This document shows positions 1 to 11,283 of a stretch of DNA of 64,000 bases, one piece after another (positions within the stretch are counted from its first letter, which is position 1; each line of letters begins with the position of its first letter). The DNA lies in the NCBI GenBank assembly GCA_025266875.1, contig JALLLT010000023.1, forward strand, positions 496,001 through 560,000, in the 5' to 3' direction. The DNA is from Fennellomyces sp. T-0311 (Eukaryota > Mucoromycota > Mucoromycetes > Mucorales > Lichtheimiaceae). The position numbers were made by a program, and so were the translations under genes. The notes below the pieces were generated by a model. That model worked only from the letters and a program-made list of their open reading frames with translations, searched no databases and had not been told where the DNA came from.

Positions 1-271
1 GAAGTCGCTTGTCTTTGGCATATGCATCACGAATTCTTTCGGCTCTGCCTTGGAAATAACGCTGGGTCTTGTCAAATGCGGGATCGGTTTCCATTACTTT
101 TAAGACTTTATCGAGTTTGGCCAACCACTCCTCCGAGTAAAGGAATTTAGACATGGCCTTGACGTCAAAAGACGCCTTGGCACGTTCCGCCTGAATCAAA
201 TCCTGGCCCAAAGGAGCTCTTGGTTCGAGGTTAGGAAACTTAATCGGTGTGTTATTGTTGAACGTAGCCAT
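1..271 (-). CDS. Acyl-CoA oxidase, N-terminal part (cut by window edge)
   Basis: The first 90 residues read without interruption from an ATG at 271 and run off the window. The protein opens with an Asn-rich leader and then ERAKASFDV, a leucine-rich helix and a DPAFDKTQRYF-like segment. This is the layout of the N-terminal helical domain of fungal peroxisomal acyl-CoA oxidases. The family performs the first, FAD-dependent and H2O2-producing step of peroxisomal fatty-acid beta-oxidation. No intron is seen in this part. A TATATAAT box lies about 50 bp upstream on the same strand. The catalytic glutamate, FAD-binding region and any C-terminal peroxisome signal are outside the window, so the family call rests on the N-terminal domain only. 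Confidence 0.82.
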   Translation of the reverse strand, partial: MATFNNNTPIKFPNLEPRAPLGQDLIQAERAKASFDVKAMSKFLYSEEWLAKLDKVLKVMETDPAFDKTQRYFQGRAERIRDAYAKDKRL

Positions 272-321
272 TGGAGAAGAAGTGCGGTAAAAAAAAGGCT
301 ATGTGTATTATGCAACCTGAA

Positions 322-329
322 TTATATAC
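322..329 (-). promoter_or_regulatory. TATA box of the acyl-CoA oxidase gene
   Basis: On the minus strand this reads TATATAAT, 51-58 bp upstream of the acyl-CoA oxidase ATG. That fits a TATA element with a short 5' leader. Confidence 0.5.
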
Positions 330-906
330 GGAGTTTACTTGCTGAGTAACGTGGAAATCGATCTTGAATAAGGTTGCGCCATGTCGACTTTTACCCACCA
401 AGTCAGACTTTCACTTTGCAACCACACTAATTTGGTATAAAAATGCCCACGGTCAATAGTTATTACGCCAGCTTTTGTATGTCACGACCGTCCGGCCGAA
501 AGAACAAACGAGAAGCAGTCAAATTAATGGATGTCTAACAGATCGGCAAAAGTTGCTTACGCGTAACATGGCAACTTTGAAAACTTTTAAACCTAAATTC
601 CTGCAAACGCATATAATTGATGCAGGCTAACAATAGCTGGAAAAATGACGGATGCTCGTTGTGATGGGCAACTGTAAAGAAAGAAGAGATAATTCTAACT
701 CACGAAGGAAACATCTTGTCGGGACGATATGGCGTTGCCAGAAAAAACCACTCTATGCATTTGACTAATCCTAATCAGGTGTGTATCGCTAGAACATTTT
801 TCTTTCGCCCAAACCACTCTTTCATCTTGAACACCCTTCTTTCAACCTGAACATTTCGTGTCTATCTCAACCATTTTTCCTCACGTTACTTAGATACAGA
901 ATTTAT

Positions 907-914
907 TATAAATA
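907..914 (+). promoter_or_regulatory. Possible TATA box of an unassigned transcript
   Basis: TATAAATA in an otherwise unassigned region. It is followed 25-60 bp later by a purine-rich leader-like stretch. No coding sequence could be tied to it, so this may be chance in AT-rich DNA or the start of a non-coding RNA. Confidence 0.2.
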
Positions 915-1986
915 GCCCCACTCGTAGCTTAGTCGAAAGAGGAGAGAGCGAAGACGAACAGACTTATCAATATCGACAGATTGCTAATCAGTACAATTAA
1001 AGAGCTCTTCAAGCCTAACCACTCTCATCACCATTACTCTTGAGTCAGAGACAAATAAATCGCTAACGACCAGGCCGATAGAGTCTTCACCAATAAACCG
1101 TACAGGTATAACTAATACGATAACACTTACCCTTCTTTATTCTTTTTGGATTTCCGTAAGACGAACCCCCATGACTGGCCTGTGACCTGATTTCGTCACA
1201 ACAGCGGGCAAGACCATCTGATGTGCATTACTTGGACATCTGCGGTAACCTTGATGAATGGACATTGGTAAAAGAAAGTTTTGTGGGTTTGATGCCGATA
1301 CGGCTAATTTTTCGGAACGATGAAGCTCCACTCTTCTCACCCTTCAGGGCACCCACGCTTTTTATTGTGCAAGGTTTCACAAAGCGTGTCAATATTGAAC
1401 GATCAATAGTAATGTGCAAATGGATCTTGAGAAAGTGTCTAGTGTAGTATTCGTTTAATTACTTCGTGTACATAAGGTATTATGTTCGGTAACAGCTCAA
1501 ATCTTACAGCTTTTGATGCATAGCCGTGTGGCTTGCATATGCCGTGCATAGGTAACTGTTTTGCCTCTGGGCTGGTGCAGTCAAGGGCAACCACCAAAGA
1601 GTTCAATGATTCGAAGCTGAAACTTCCATCTCGTATACTTTGAGATACGCTCGTTACAAGTGCCAAAAGTCGTCCGTCATTGCTATGTTAGGCTCAAAGA
1701 CTGGAATATAGTGTGAACAGTACATAGAGTTCGTACGACAAAAGTATGCTTGTGATAGCAACTTCTCCAGGCATATAAATAATACAGGCATCCGTCAGCT
1801 AAACCGTCATATCCCGCAGCTGTTTGTCCATGCAATCTTCACCCTTATCAAAATTAAGTCGTGCCACAAAGCAGCCCGTCATCCACCTCCACATGAACTT
1901 TAGTGCATTCCATTATACAGTATCCTTATTTCCACTGCAAATAATTTTTGGTGAATTTTGGTGAATGGTTTTTTGAAGTGGTTAGA

Positions 1987-2047
1987 CGTAAGCTTTTTAA
2001 CCGCTTGAGTTGCTAAAATGGTAATACAAGTGGTTAAGAAGCTTATG
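1987..2047. repeat. Imperfect inverted repeat, 16-bp arms
   Basis: Left arm 1987-2002 and right arm 2032-2047 are complementary at 14 of 16 positions; the core is GGTTAA..AAGCTTA. Short motifs GTGGTTA and TTAACCGC recur several times between 1975 and 2075. The role is unknown; it could be a transcription-factor site cluster or a small element relic. Confidence 0.45.
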
Positions 2048-2366
2048 TTTAACCGCTGTAACCACTTTTAACCATCGAAGTTTCCTGCACCATCATTCTC
2101 TCCGATGGTAAGTTTGATTCCAAATAGATAGTGCTTTTGTGCTATTGCCTGTTGCTTTCGAATAGCACCATGGTTATTTCGAATTCAGCGATTGGCGATA
2201 GCGGTACATGCGCCGTTCGTCGATACATTGGACTACAACAAATCGATCAATTATGCAGCGCGGAACAATCGTCACGATGGCTTGTTCAGAGGCAACCGGT
2301 GTTCAGAAAAAAAAAAGTGGTCCGCTTGAACTCATATACCACCAAGCATAAAATATAGAGAATCCA

Positions 2367-3782
2367 ATGGCATCCTCAAATTACACCGTAGACGATCTGA
2401 TACCCAGGATTCAGCAGAATATTGATTCCATGGAATATCCCATGGCGTATGCTTTTTGTAAAAAGGCATTAGAACTCGAGCCTAGAAACGCAGCTATTCT
2501 CGAGGTAACAGGACAAGTCGAAATGGAACTCGAAATGTTTGCCGAAGCAAGACAGGTAATTTTGCAAACACGTTTTGAACCCCTCAAAAAAAAGACTGTA
2601 TTTAAAAAGACTAATAGTTGGATATAGCACATGTTGGACGCTATCCAAATTGATCCACAAAGTGGATATAGCAAATACATGTACCTGGGACAACTGTCGG
2701 TTGAAAAGGAAGCCATCCAAGCGTTTGAAAAGGGCGTTAATATCATGGTGACCGAACGGAAAAGCCTATCGGATGGTACAGAGGAAGCACGAGACCTTTC
2801 CAGCAAAATAGCCAATGCCCTGTGTTCCATGACGGAAATCTATCTCACAGATTGCTGGTAAAAAAAAAGGAGACCAAGAAAAGAAGGCGTATGGTGTATA
2901 CTGATGTAATCTTATAGTTTCGAACCAGAAGCCGAGCAAAAATGTGAGGAGTATCTTTCGCAAGCACAGCAAGCCGACCCTGAAAGCTCTGAAGTGTATC
3001 AGTTATTGGCGTCCGTGCGGCTAAGCCAACAACGAAATGAGGATGCCCGCGCTGCGTTGCAGCAAAGTATGGAGTTATGGGTAAACAAGGAGCATGGAGA
3101 TCCATCCATACCTATCTATGATTCTCGGCTTGCCTTGACCAGATTGCTCCTGGAACTGGGCATGTTTGAACATGCATTCACCGTATTGGAGGGTTTGCAA
3201 AAGGAGAACGATCAGGTCGTGGATCTCTGGTATTTGTACGGTTGGGCCTATTACTGTTTGGGAGAGGAAGAGAACAGACCTGTTGATGAACGTCAGGGTC
3301 ATTGGGAAGATTCACGCGATTGTTTGGAAACTGCAGTCAAGGTAAGCATTGTCGTACGAATATGACGTGGGGGGCGCGGTTGAAAGGAGAATAAGAGTAA
3401 CGTGTGTCATACAAAAGAAAGGAGAGGTGGAGTCTGTGGTTTTGCCCATATGTCTGAGCGTTCTAGGATGAATCCCCAGAATCGGCCCAACATTCCAAAA
3501 TGGATATTGGGGTCCTGATCCAGGGCTGTGGGGAAAAAAGAGAGAGAATGTGTGTGTGTGTGCAGCGGCTTGTGGCTAGTACCCCAAAAAGAGTTATCTA
3601 ATTCGCTTTTTTTGTAGCTCTACCAAATTGTTGGATCTGATGATGAAGCGATGCTTGAACATGCACACGAGCTTATTGCGTCGATCAATTCTGTTGTACC
3701 ACCATCGGCACCAGAAGAAGAGGAAGTTGGAGGTGAAGTCGAGTTTGAAGATGACGACGATGATGATGCCATGGAAATGTAA
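2367..3782 (+). CDS. ACL4: ACL4-like TPR protein, ribosomal protein L4 chaperone
   Basis: Four exons (2367-2555, 2628-2857, 2918-3341, 3618-3782) join in phase to a 335-residue protein. It is almost wholly helical with TPR-like repeats (for example AYAFCKKALELEPRNAAIL and YQLLASVRLSQQRNEDAR) and ends in a strongly acidic tail (EEEEVGGEVEFEDDDDDDAMEM). That combination and length match the Acl4 family. In yeast Acl4 binds newly made Rpl4 and escorts it to pre-60S particles; the acidic tail is expected to shield basic rRNA-binding segments. The start gives a conserved-looking N-terminus with no in-frame ATG upstream. The third intron (3342-3617) is 276 bp, long for this window, and carries a (GT)n run. 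The exact orthology is from memory of the family. Confidence 0.82.
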
Positions 3783-6677
3783 TACTTTAGGAGACATGGT
3801 TCTCCACATGTAAACCGCCATTCTATCCTTAATCTGTACTTTTTTCCATTATTAACGATTTGCATGCATTATACATACACACTTTTTTTTTTTACTGAAT
3901 ATTCATCGTGTATATGCAATGTAATGCTATCTGAAGCGGGGTAGAAGAAAGGGTTTCGCTCGAGAGCACGGGCTAGTGCGCAACAAGAAGAGGGGTATTG
4001 CTGCTACTGTATGTACGTGTGTGTTATAGCTTAGGAGACCTTTTTTTTGTTATTCATGCTTTAGTACTTACTATGTATTGTTTGTGTGTTGATCCCACTC
4101 GATCGATCAATCCTTCTGCAGGGGTTGAACTAAATCTTACCGTCACCTATAGAGTGGTACACATTATCCTTGGTCCTGTAGAGATGACAAGTGAGAAAAC
4201 AGTTTTCCAATCCCTTGTTGGTACCGTTGTGTTTTATGCCCTAAAAAGTGAGGGCAAAAAGACAAAAAAAAGTATATCTATTGAAAACGAATATATACCA
4301 AAGTATTGAGAACTATTCAAAAATGACAAACGAGAATGTGGGATGGCACTGAACCACGAAATGTGTGTGAGCTGCAGGTATAAAAAAAACCGGTTTTTGA
4401 TCAACTGGGAAGATTACCTGCAGCGGCAAGGATAGGTTCGAAAAAAGGGTACACATCAAGGCCATGTTTCTTTCATTATTCAGTAACATAAAAGTGAATG
4501 GCGGCATGTAATATTATGAGAAAGGGTAAAAGGGAAAAAAACTATGTTCTATTACAAAAGCGTGTCGTAGCAACCACGAGATCAAGGACTATATGGAAGG
4601 GTTATAAGCTCGAATGATATCGTCATCGAATTTGTAGCACATATCTATTAGGAGGGATCAGAGTAAAAGATCGAGAGAGAATAAAAAAAAAGTTGTGCTA
4701 CACATAATGTGTATGTGCGCGCGATAGGCAAATAAGGAAAGTTGGGGAAGCGCGTATGATGAAAGGTGACGATCTTTGCCCGTGGTCCCCTTTCGTAGTA
4801 GTCGTAATACAAAGCACGCGAGAAGAAAAGCATAAAACCGCGCGCGGGCACTGACTTTTTCTATATTGCGACCAATTCACTCCTCAGTCTAAAACCTTTT
4901 TCCCCTAAAGAGAGATTATATACTGCATGAGCCGATGAAGAAATTATAAATTTCCCCTGTCTTCCCGAAGGGTCATACACACGCACACACACAAATATAC
5001 TGTAAAGTTTGTGAGCACATACATTACTGGGGTATTTTATCAAAATAAAAAAAATAGGAGAAAGGAGAAAAATGGGGAGAGAGAGAGGAAGCATATTCCA
5101 AAGAGAGCTTGAATGGTCTATCAAAGGGCAAGGTCGAATCAGAGGGCGATACGACACCAAAGCAAGGGTGTCACTGAAAAGGACGGAACCCTAAGGCTTG
5201 TGTGCTCAGCCCTGAACCTGTCTCTGTTTTATAAACATACCAACCAAAATTTACTATCTGTACAAAATTAAACTGTGTCCCGGTATTGAGAAATGAGAAG
5301 CAGTAAACGTTTTTGAATTTATGGCTTAGGTGCATAAAAAAAAGTTCACGTTCTGCTTGCATTTATTTCTAACATATCGTTGATGATGCAAAAAAAAGGG
5401 TCCAAGCATTCGAACTTTGGAGAATATGATGATGGCAAAATAGTATGGCGCTTAATAATGCCAATCTCGGCGCTTTTAGATTAAAGAGATCACATAAAGG
5501 ATCTCCCTAATTTACCGCATCATTTTTGCACATAATTCTTGGGAATAATCCCCTTCCTTCCTCCATGAGGTGTATAATTACTATTGTTGAATCCTTTCTC
5601 TCTGTGTGGTTGTGGGTGCTCCCCCATCCCTCCATATTTCCTATCATATACCCCTTTTATGTTTCCTTTTCTCACACTATAGCACACATACACACGGCAC
5701 ATCCAAAAAAAAAAACCAGCCAACCTCATTCCTAGTTCATTTGCCTTCGTCCGTGTGGTTTCCAGGGATAGACCATGGTACTGACAGGTCCGAGTAACTA
5801 TAAATAAAATTTTTTTGTGTACTGTAAGACAATGATCTGTAGTCAGAAAGGTTGTGTGGTTAAAAAAAGGTTTGTTGTTGTTTTTGTTGTTATTGTTGTT
5901 GTTGTCGCTATTGATGTCCAATACTCAATTTGATCAAATAAGCACAAAAATAGAGACTAAATTTGGCCATCAACGCTGTAAAATGATGATTCCATTCTTC
6001 GGTCCCTATTAACCCCCCCTTCGCACTTCTTTTTTTCCCTTTATGATCGCAATGTTTTTATGAAATAAAAAGTTCTCATCACCCCCCAGAATTTTTACTT
6101 TCCCCCCAAAAAGCCCTCTCATTATGCGAATGCCTCATGTTGGCTAAGCACACACACACACATACACAATTACACGCTCTTTTTGGGGTACCTAGAGAGA
6201 GAAAAAAAAGATAGAGAGTTTAAACCACCCCCTTTCAGCCGCATAAGAATTTCTGCGAGCTGCTGCATTTCACAGTTACCGGATTGGTTTATCCGTAGGG
6301 GTTTTCTTCTTCGTGGTAGATCAATGCAACAGGGTTTGATTTTTTGATGTCTTTTTCTTTGTACAAATTGGCAATGATCCGATGTCAGCCTTATTTTTTT
6401 CATCCCCGGCCTGTCGTAGCACATTTATACATATAGAAAGGGCCACAGTGCATATTTATACTTTTGTGCCGTGTCCATGTATGTAAATAGAAAATATTAT
6501 GATGCTACCCATATGCGGCACAAACTCGATCCCTTAAGCTGCCAGAAAAAAAGTATATAAAAGACCCTGTCGATGTCAGACAAAGAAAAATATATCCATC
6601 ACATCTTCGCTTTTTATTTTTCTACAACAAACCTTTCCACCGTACTACTTTCTTCACAAGCAACTTTTACTCTAATC
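3783..6677. other. Long intergenic region upstream of the Myb gene
   Basis: About 2.9 kb with no supported gene. It contains many short poly-A/T and CT-rich runs, small (CA)n stretches (around 4980-4995 and 6151-6163) and a (TTG)n-like stretch near 5870-5905. The part next to 6678 is the Myb promoter. Confidence 0.5.
6554..6563 (+). promoter_or_regulatory. TATA box of the Myb gene
   Basis: TATATAAAAG lies 115-124 bp upstream of the ATG at 6678. The sequence 25-35 bp later would be the start of a leader of roughly 90 nt. It is a near-consensus element in the right place. Confidence 0.6.
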
Positions 6678-7368
6678 ATGAACAGTACGTAACGAAATCA
6701 ACTTTACAACGACAAAAAAAGTTCTAACCTTTTATATATAAACAGTTTCTGATATCTTGAACCCGCAATCCATCAACAGCACATCGTGTTTTGTTCCCGT
6801 CGAGACTCGTTTAACATCGCCGCCACTTTCACCAAAATCACCCAGCGAATTCAGTTATGATCCACGACTTTTACAAGTACATGGAAAGCCTCGCAGTCGA
6901 TTCTCAGATATCGAAGATGCCATTATTTGCGATGGAGTAGCGAAAGGTCTGACATGGGGACAAATTTCACGTCAACTCCCACATCGCAAACGCGCTACGT
7001 GTTTCAATCGGTATCGCACTTTGCAAGGCATTCGCAAATCACGCAAGCGCCCTTCCGAAAGTAAGCAACGACCCATGACTCCACCATCCCCAGCATCGTG
7101 TAGTACATCATCGGCTGCTTCTCCACCATGGTTTCCATCGACCCCGCCTGGCTCCTCCTCTTCTTCCCCCGTGACAACCTGCTCCTCTTCCGTTGCAGAT
7201 CCAACTGGTTTCCACCTTCCATCGCCACGCCAAATTCTTTTGAACGCCGAAGATGGTGCAACTACTACTTTTAATCATTCAATCCCGCAGCACGATCAGT
7301 GTCAGCCATCCGTTCGTCTACCTCCGCTCATCGTGCCTACTGCTCGTTATCCCTCACAAGCCCCTTAA
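6678..7368 (+). CDS. Small Myb/SANT-domain DNA-binding protein
   Basis: The first coding exon is only ATGAACA (6678-6684). A 61-bp intron (6685-6745, donor GTACGT, acceptor ACAG) joins it in phase to 6746-7368, giving 209 residues starting MNISDIL. Residues about 52-100 form one Myb/SANT-like helix-turn-helix (RSRFSDIEDAIICDG, TWGQISRQLPHRK, CFNRYRTL). The usual first tryptophan is Phe and the third is Tyr/Phe. A basic patch (KSRKRPSESK) follows. The rest is Ser/Pro/Thr-rich, probably disordered and regulatory. Likely a nuclear transcription factor; targets unknown. Without the intron the frame has no ATG start, which supports the split start. Confidence 0.75.
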
Positions 7369-8896
7369 TTACACACGTCGATACACATTTTTCTTACAGC
7401 CATACATGCACTTCTCTTACTCTCGACACTCACATACCATATACACAACTTCTTTACACACAACACTTTTTTTACACAAACAATTCATATACCTCTTCAT
7501 CCTTTAATCATTACATTTTTTCCTTTTGTGTCAGTGTTTACATTGATACTCTTGCATTCTTCTTTTTTTTTTGTTTCCATTATAATTTGATATCGTTTGA
7601 CATTTCTTCAACTCTCACACACACCACACACTCCCTCTTTTTTTTTCTAAATCATTACCGAGTTACTTTGTAGATATTTCATAATTCATCTTGTGCATTC
7701 TTCATCATCTTTGGGGCACTTTTATGGTTTTCATTTTTTCTTTCTCACATGCGCTAATTTGATTTACCACACTTTTGCTTTCATCTTTAACTCACTCTTC
7801 AAAAGTGTAATTAAAAATGCTAGCTCCTTTCAATGTTTATGCCGTTATATACCCTCTAATGAAAAAAAAGTCATTAGTTTAGAAATTTTTTTTCATTGTT
7901 GTTATAGTCATTTTTTCATAATAATAATACATAAAAAAAGATAATTCTTCCACATTCAAATTATGTTTCTTTTTGATATATACAGAGTAATTGAGAGAGA
8001 GAGAGAATTCATGCATGCACAGTACCGCGCGCACGGACAGATAGATCATTATGGTAAGCAGATCAATTTTTTTTTTTTTACATTGTCGATCCTTTGATTT
8101 ATCTACCAATCATAAAGGGTCATCCTTTTTTGCAATCTGCGATGCCATTGATGGACACAATGCATAAAAGGGGAGAGTAAAAACCAACTAGATGGTACGC
8201 ACATCACAGAGTATTTTTTTGTGACCTAATTGCTGGATTAGACATCAAAAGGATTGCTTTTGTCTCCTCCCCTATTCCCCGTACTTTACCATCGCCATCA
8301 TCGATGTTCTCGGGCGATCATGGTACTTAAAAAGGTTTTTCTACAGAGGCTAGAACCCACATGAACTCCATAAGACAAAAGCAGCCCACTTTCTTTTGGA
8401 ATAGGAGTTTTTCTCTCTCTTTTTCTCTCAATGATCTGTGGTTTCTCTCTTTCCTTTGCACTTTACTCCTAAAAATCATGTGCAATTTTAAAATGCACAT
8501 GATGATCTTCAATGGAAGTCTGTGATCACCGAAACACAGATGATGTCGATGGCTTCTTTTCCTCTATGGCTGAAAACCCGATCGATCTCGGTAACACTTG
8601 CTCCCACTTCTATGACGTTTTAAACATGTTTCGATCATTCTCTTTATGGAAGACAGTAGATTCTGTAGCACATCACGTTCTTTTACAAAACATAACGTGT
8701 GCCAATTCATGACGAAATCTCTGAAAGTGTGAATCCTTTTTTGATGAGCATACCTGTCAAAAAGAAAAAAAAGGGGAGGTGGGTCATTTCGGTTCCCTGG
8801 CAACCGGAAACAGTCGTCACGTTTTTTGAAGTTCAACTGGCCGCACACACACACAAAAAAAATAACAGCTTGCCGTCAACACACCTCACAAACAAA
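7369..8896. other. Pyrimidine-rich intergenic region between Myb gene and mL46
   Basis: About 1.5 kb. The first 400 bp are strongly C/T-rich on the plus strand with many ACAC and TTTT runs, probably the Myb 3' UTR and beyond. A 10-bp-stem hairpin lies at 8475-8503. No gene is supported. Confidence 0.5.
8475..8503. repeat. Perfect 10-bp inverted repeat
   Basis: ATCATGTGCA (8475-8484) and its complement (8494-8503) are separated by 9 AT-only bases. It could form a hairpin or act as a dyad binding site (CATGTGCA contains an E-box-like core). Function unknown. Confidence 0.5.
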
Positions 8897-9810
8897 ATGC
8901 TCAGCAGTCGTGTATGTACCGCCAGTAGACGATCGTTTGCAACCGTAGCACCTTCGCGGGCACCGTTGGTGATAAAAAACAATCGGATTCTGGCGTCGGT
9001 CATTTTGTCGCGTGCACCACAGATTACTCGTGATTCCACACCTTTTGAAAAAGCCTACTTTGACTATAAGGAAAAGCTGGAACGCCAGAATGCCACCACC
9101 TTCCCCACCGAATTTTATTTTAAAAAGGGTTCACTCGCCGAAAAACGCTGGAAGGAAGAAGAGGAAGCGAGACGTCAAGCAATGGCTGACCCACAAACCT
9201 CTTTGACGGCAGCAGCAGCTGAAAAACAGGCACAGTTCGAACAGAACGATGCTGCTGCTATCAACAAGGTCGAAAAGTCCAGCAGAATTACCCAGGCGGA
9301 TATCAACAAGGATGTCAAGAATTTGGATCGTGCGCTTCAACGTACTCTCTATCTTGTCGTTAATAAGTCCGAATGGCAATTCCCTCAGGGTCAGATTGAT
9401 TCAACTGAATACCTTCATGAGGTAAGAGGTTTTTGTTGTCAGAAACGTTGCCATGGTGATTCATTTGTTTTTTTTCTTTAGGCTGCTGAACGTCAATTGG
9501 AAGAAGAGTGTGGACGGGATTTGGATGTATGGTTCGTGGGTCGACAGCCTGTTGGGTTTTATAAGCAGGTGGCAAGTAAGAGCAGCGATGGATCTGGATC
9601 CAAGGTGAGTTGTGTGTTCTATGTGGAATTGCGCGTATGTGTTGATCCATGGCATATTAGACGTTCTTTATGAAAGCGCGTGTGTACGCCGGTCAAGTGC
9701 AGCCAAGTAAGCAAGTGTCAGACTACGCATGGTTGACGAAGGAGGAATTGGGCGACTATCTACCTCCTGATTATTACAATGCTGTCAAGGATAGCTTAAG
9801 CGATCTTTGA
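8897..9810 (+). CDS. MRPL46: Mitochondrial ribosomal protein mL46
   Basis: Three exons (8897-9421, 9482-9604, 9661-9810) give 265 residues. The N-terminus (MLSSRVCTASRRSFATVAPSRAP) is a typical Arg/Ser-rich mitochondrial presequence. The C-terminal half is a degenerate Nudix fold: WQFPQGQID..., then AAERQLEEECG in place of the REUxEExG box, then WFVGRQPVGFYK, TFFMKARVYAGQV and a final DYAWLTKEELGDYL. This order is that of large-subunit mitoribosomal protein mL46, where the Nudix box is no longer catalytic. The ATG at 8897 is chosen because it opens the presequence; the frame is open further upstream, but that part is low-complexity. Confidence 0.9.
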
Positions 9811-9952
9811 GAGAATTGCTACGCATATTATAAAAAGAAAAAGAAACTCATCCAACACGTAACACCTTTCTCTCCTGTCCCATTTTTTCCCTTTGTATTA
9901 GATTTGTAATAAAAAAGAAAAGTCCATTTGCTTTTAGATGCACACACAACAC

Positions 9953-11020
9953 TTATTGTACAAGCGATGAATAAGAACATTTGCCAAACATGCTTTTCAA
10001 TATTCGTTTTACAAACAATCTACCTCCGCTACTCGAACTTTTCATGGACCGTTCTGATACCAAAGATATCCTCTTTCTCTTTGACGGAGCTGTCGATACC
10101 ACCGACAACCGCTTACTCTGCGCCTCAATAATGGACCGTTGACAAGCGTGACACAACAATCCATGGACATCCAAACAAGGCCATTCCCATCGGACATTGT
10201 TGCAAAGCGCGCAATCAAACTCGACTTGAATCGTAAACCAGCGTTCTTCGCCGTGTTGGATGCATTCGTCATATTCGAAACAAGCCATTTTGAATGCAGT
10301 AATCCACTGTTCATCATGTTCTTGTATCAAGCAATGGATGGCTTCCATCAACGTACGTGCCTGATACTTTTCGAAATCGTACCAAAACTGTCGACCTTCA
10401 TTGAGCATGGTCATGGTCCCTTCCAAATGTTTCAATTGCTTTTCGATTCGATTGCGATGGTTTTTGGTCTGATCGTGCTGTTCGCGAGAATGACAAATGG
10501 ATTGAGATATGCGACGATTGGATCGTTGACAGGTTTCCATTGCCTGTCTGATTTGTGCAACGTGATGTTCCGCTTTGGCAAATTTGTCCCGCGCACGCAT
10601 GTACTTTAGTTTGAAACGAGCGGATAGGAGAGGAATCCAGTAGAATGAGTTGTATTGTTTTTGTCTTTTGGATCGCTTTACTTGTCGATGATGCGCGTAT
10701 TGTTGTATCAACGGCAAATCGTGTTCGTATCGATCGAGTTGTTGGTCAATGGTTTGCTTTTGTTGCTGCAGGTGCTGGATTTGTCGATTCATTTGCGATA
10801 CCGTGTTTTCGAATCGCTGCAAAAGTTGTCGCGCCGCATATGTTCGTCGACCATACTGATCTTCGAGCGCGTCCACGGTTCGGCAGAACAGTCGATTTTG
10901 TTGACATTGGCGTGCTACTTGGTCTTGCAGCGCGCGTAGCATTGCTATTCCCATTTGTTCGTCCTGGTGCCATACTCGTACGATATCTTCCGCTGTGTCG
11001 CAGTTGATAGTCACCTGCAT
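9953..11020 (-). CDS. Coiled-coil protein with C-terminal CxxC pairs, function unknown
   Basis: One uninterrupted frame of 355 residues, unusual in this intron-rich window. Residues about 20-240 are rich in Gln/Arg/Lys with heptad-like spacing (LQQQKQTIDQQLDRYEHDL, IEKQLKHLEGTMTMLNEG), predicting long coiled coils. Near residue 270 come two cysteine pairs, CALC and CHAC, about 18 residues apart with Trp and His between, consistent with one zinc-binding knuckle. The tail is Ser/Lys/Arg-rich. I do not recognise the family; the coiled coil followed by a zinc knuckle vaguely resembles TRIM/E3 or tethering proteins in reverse order, but no function should be assigned. It is convergent with mL46 (142 bp apart) and divergent from the AIG2-like gene. 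Confidence 0.75.
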   Translation of the reverse strand: MQVTINCDTAEDIVRVWHQDEQMGIAMLRALQDQVARQCQQNRLFCRTVDALEDQYGRRTYAARQLLQRFENTVSQMNRQIQHLQQQKQTIDQQLDRYEHDLPLIQQYAHHRQVKRSKRQKQYNSFYWIPLLSARFKLKYMRARDKFAKAEHHVAQIRQAMETCQRSNRRISQSICHSREQHDQTKNHRNRIEKQLKHLEGTMTMLNEGRQFWYDFEKYQARTLMEAIHCLIQEHDEQWITAFKMACFEYDECIQHGEERWFTIQVEFDCALCNNVRWEWPCLDVHGLLCHACQRSIIEAQSKRLSVVSTAPSKRKRISLVSERSMKSSSSGGRLFVKRILKSMFGKCSYSSLVQ

Positions 11021-11283
11021 ATCGGCTTATTTTTCCAAAAGATAAAAGAGAAAAAGGAGCAGGACAATGGGGAACGGAGATATTTTTTTTGAAGTTGTTT
11101 GTTGTTGCAGCCATAACAGGTCGCAAAAAGACCCTTTTCTTCTTTATTAATGGCTGTTGGGCAAGAAGCGAATTATGCATATCAAAGTTCAAGATGAATC
11201 AAATCCGGTTAGCTCCGTGCCAACCGATCATCAGGGCGACTTCACCGAGTGCTTGTTTTCCGCTATCTTATCACTTTTACCTC
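11021..11283. promoter_or_regulatory. Short bidirectional promoter region
   Basis: Only 263 bp separate the start codons of the divergent coiled-coil and AIG2-like genes, so both promoters must lie here. No clear TATA box is visible for either. Confidence 0.45.

Larger units (their letters stand above)
272..2366. other. Divergent intergenic region between acyl-CoA oxidase and ACL4
   Basis: About 2.1 kb without a convincing gene. It must hold the promoters of the two divergent flanking genes. A TATA-like site (907-914) and a purine-rich stretch after it could mark a further transcript, but no ATG reading frame of note follows; the longest open stretch near 1223-1447 lacks an ATG at its head. 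An imperfect inverted repeat sits at 1987-2047. Confidence 0.5.

Noticed and set aside
1223..1447. 74-codon open stretch after the TATA-like site at 907
   Set aside because: It lacks an ATG at the head, has no domain and no supporting splice model.
10139..11007. Two long plus-strand open frames (156 and 120 codons) opposite the coiled-coil gene
   Set aside because: They are antisense shadows of the 355-residue minus-strand gene, whose Gln/Arg-rich codons leave the opposite strand open; no domain or start context supports them.
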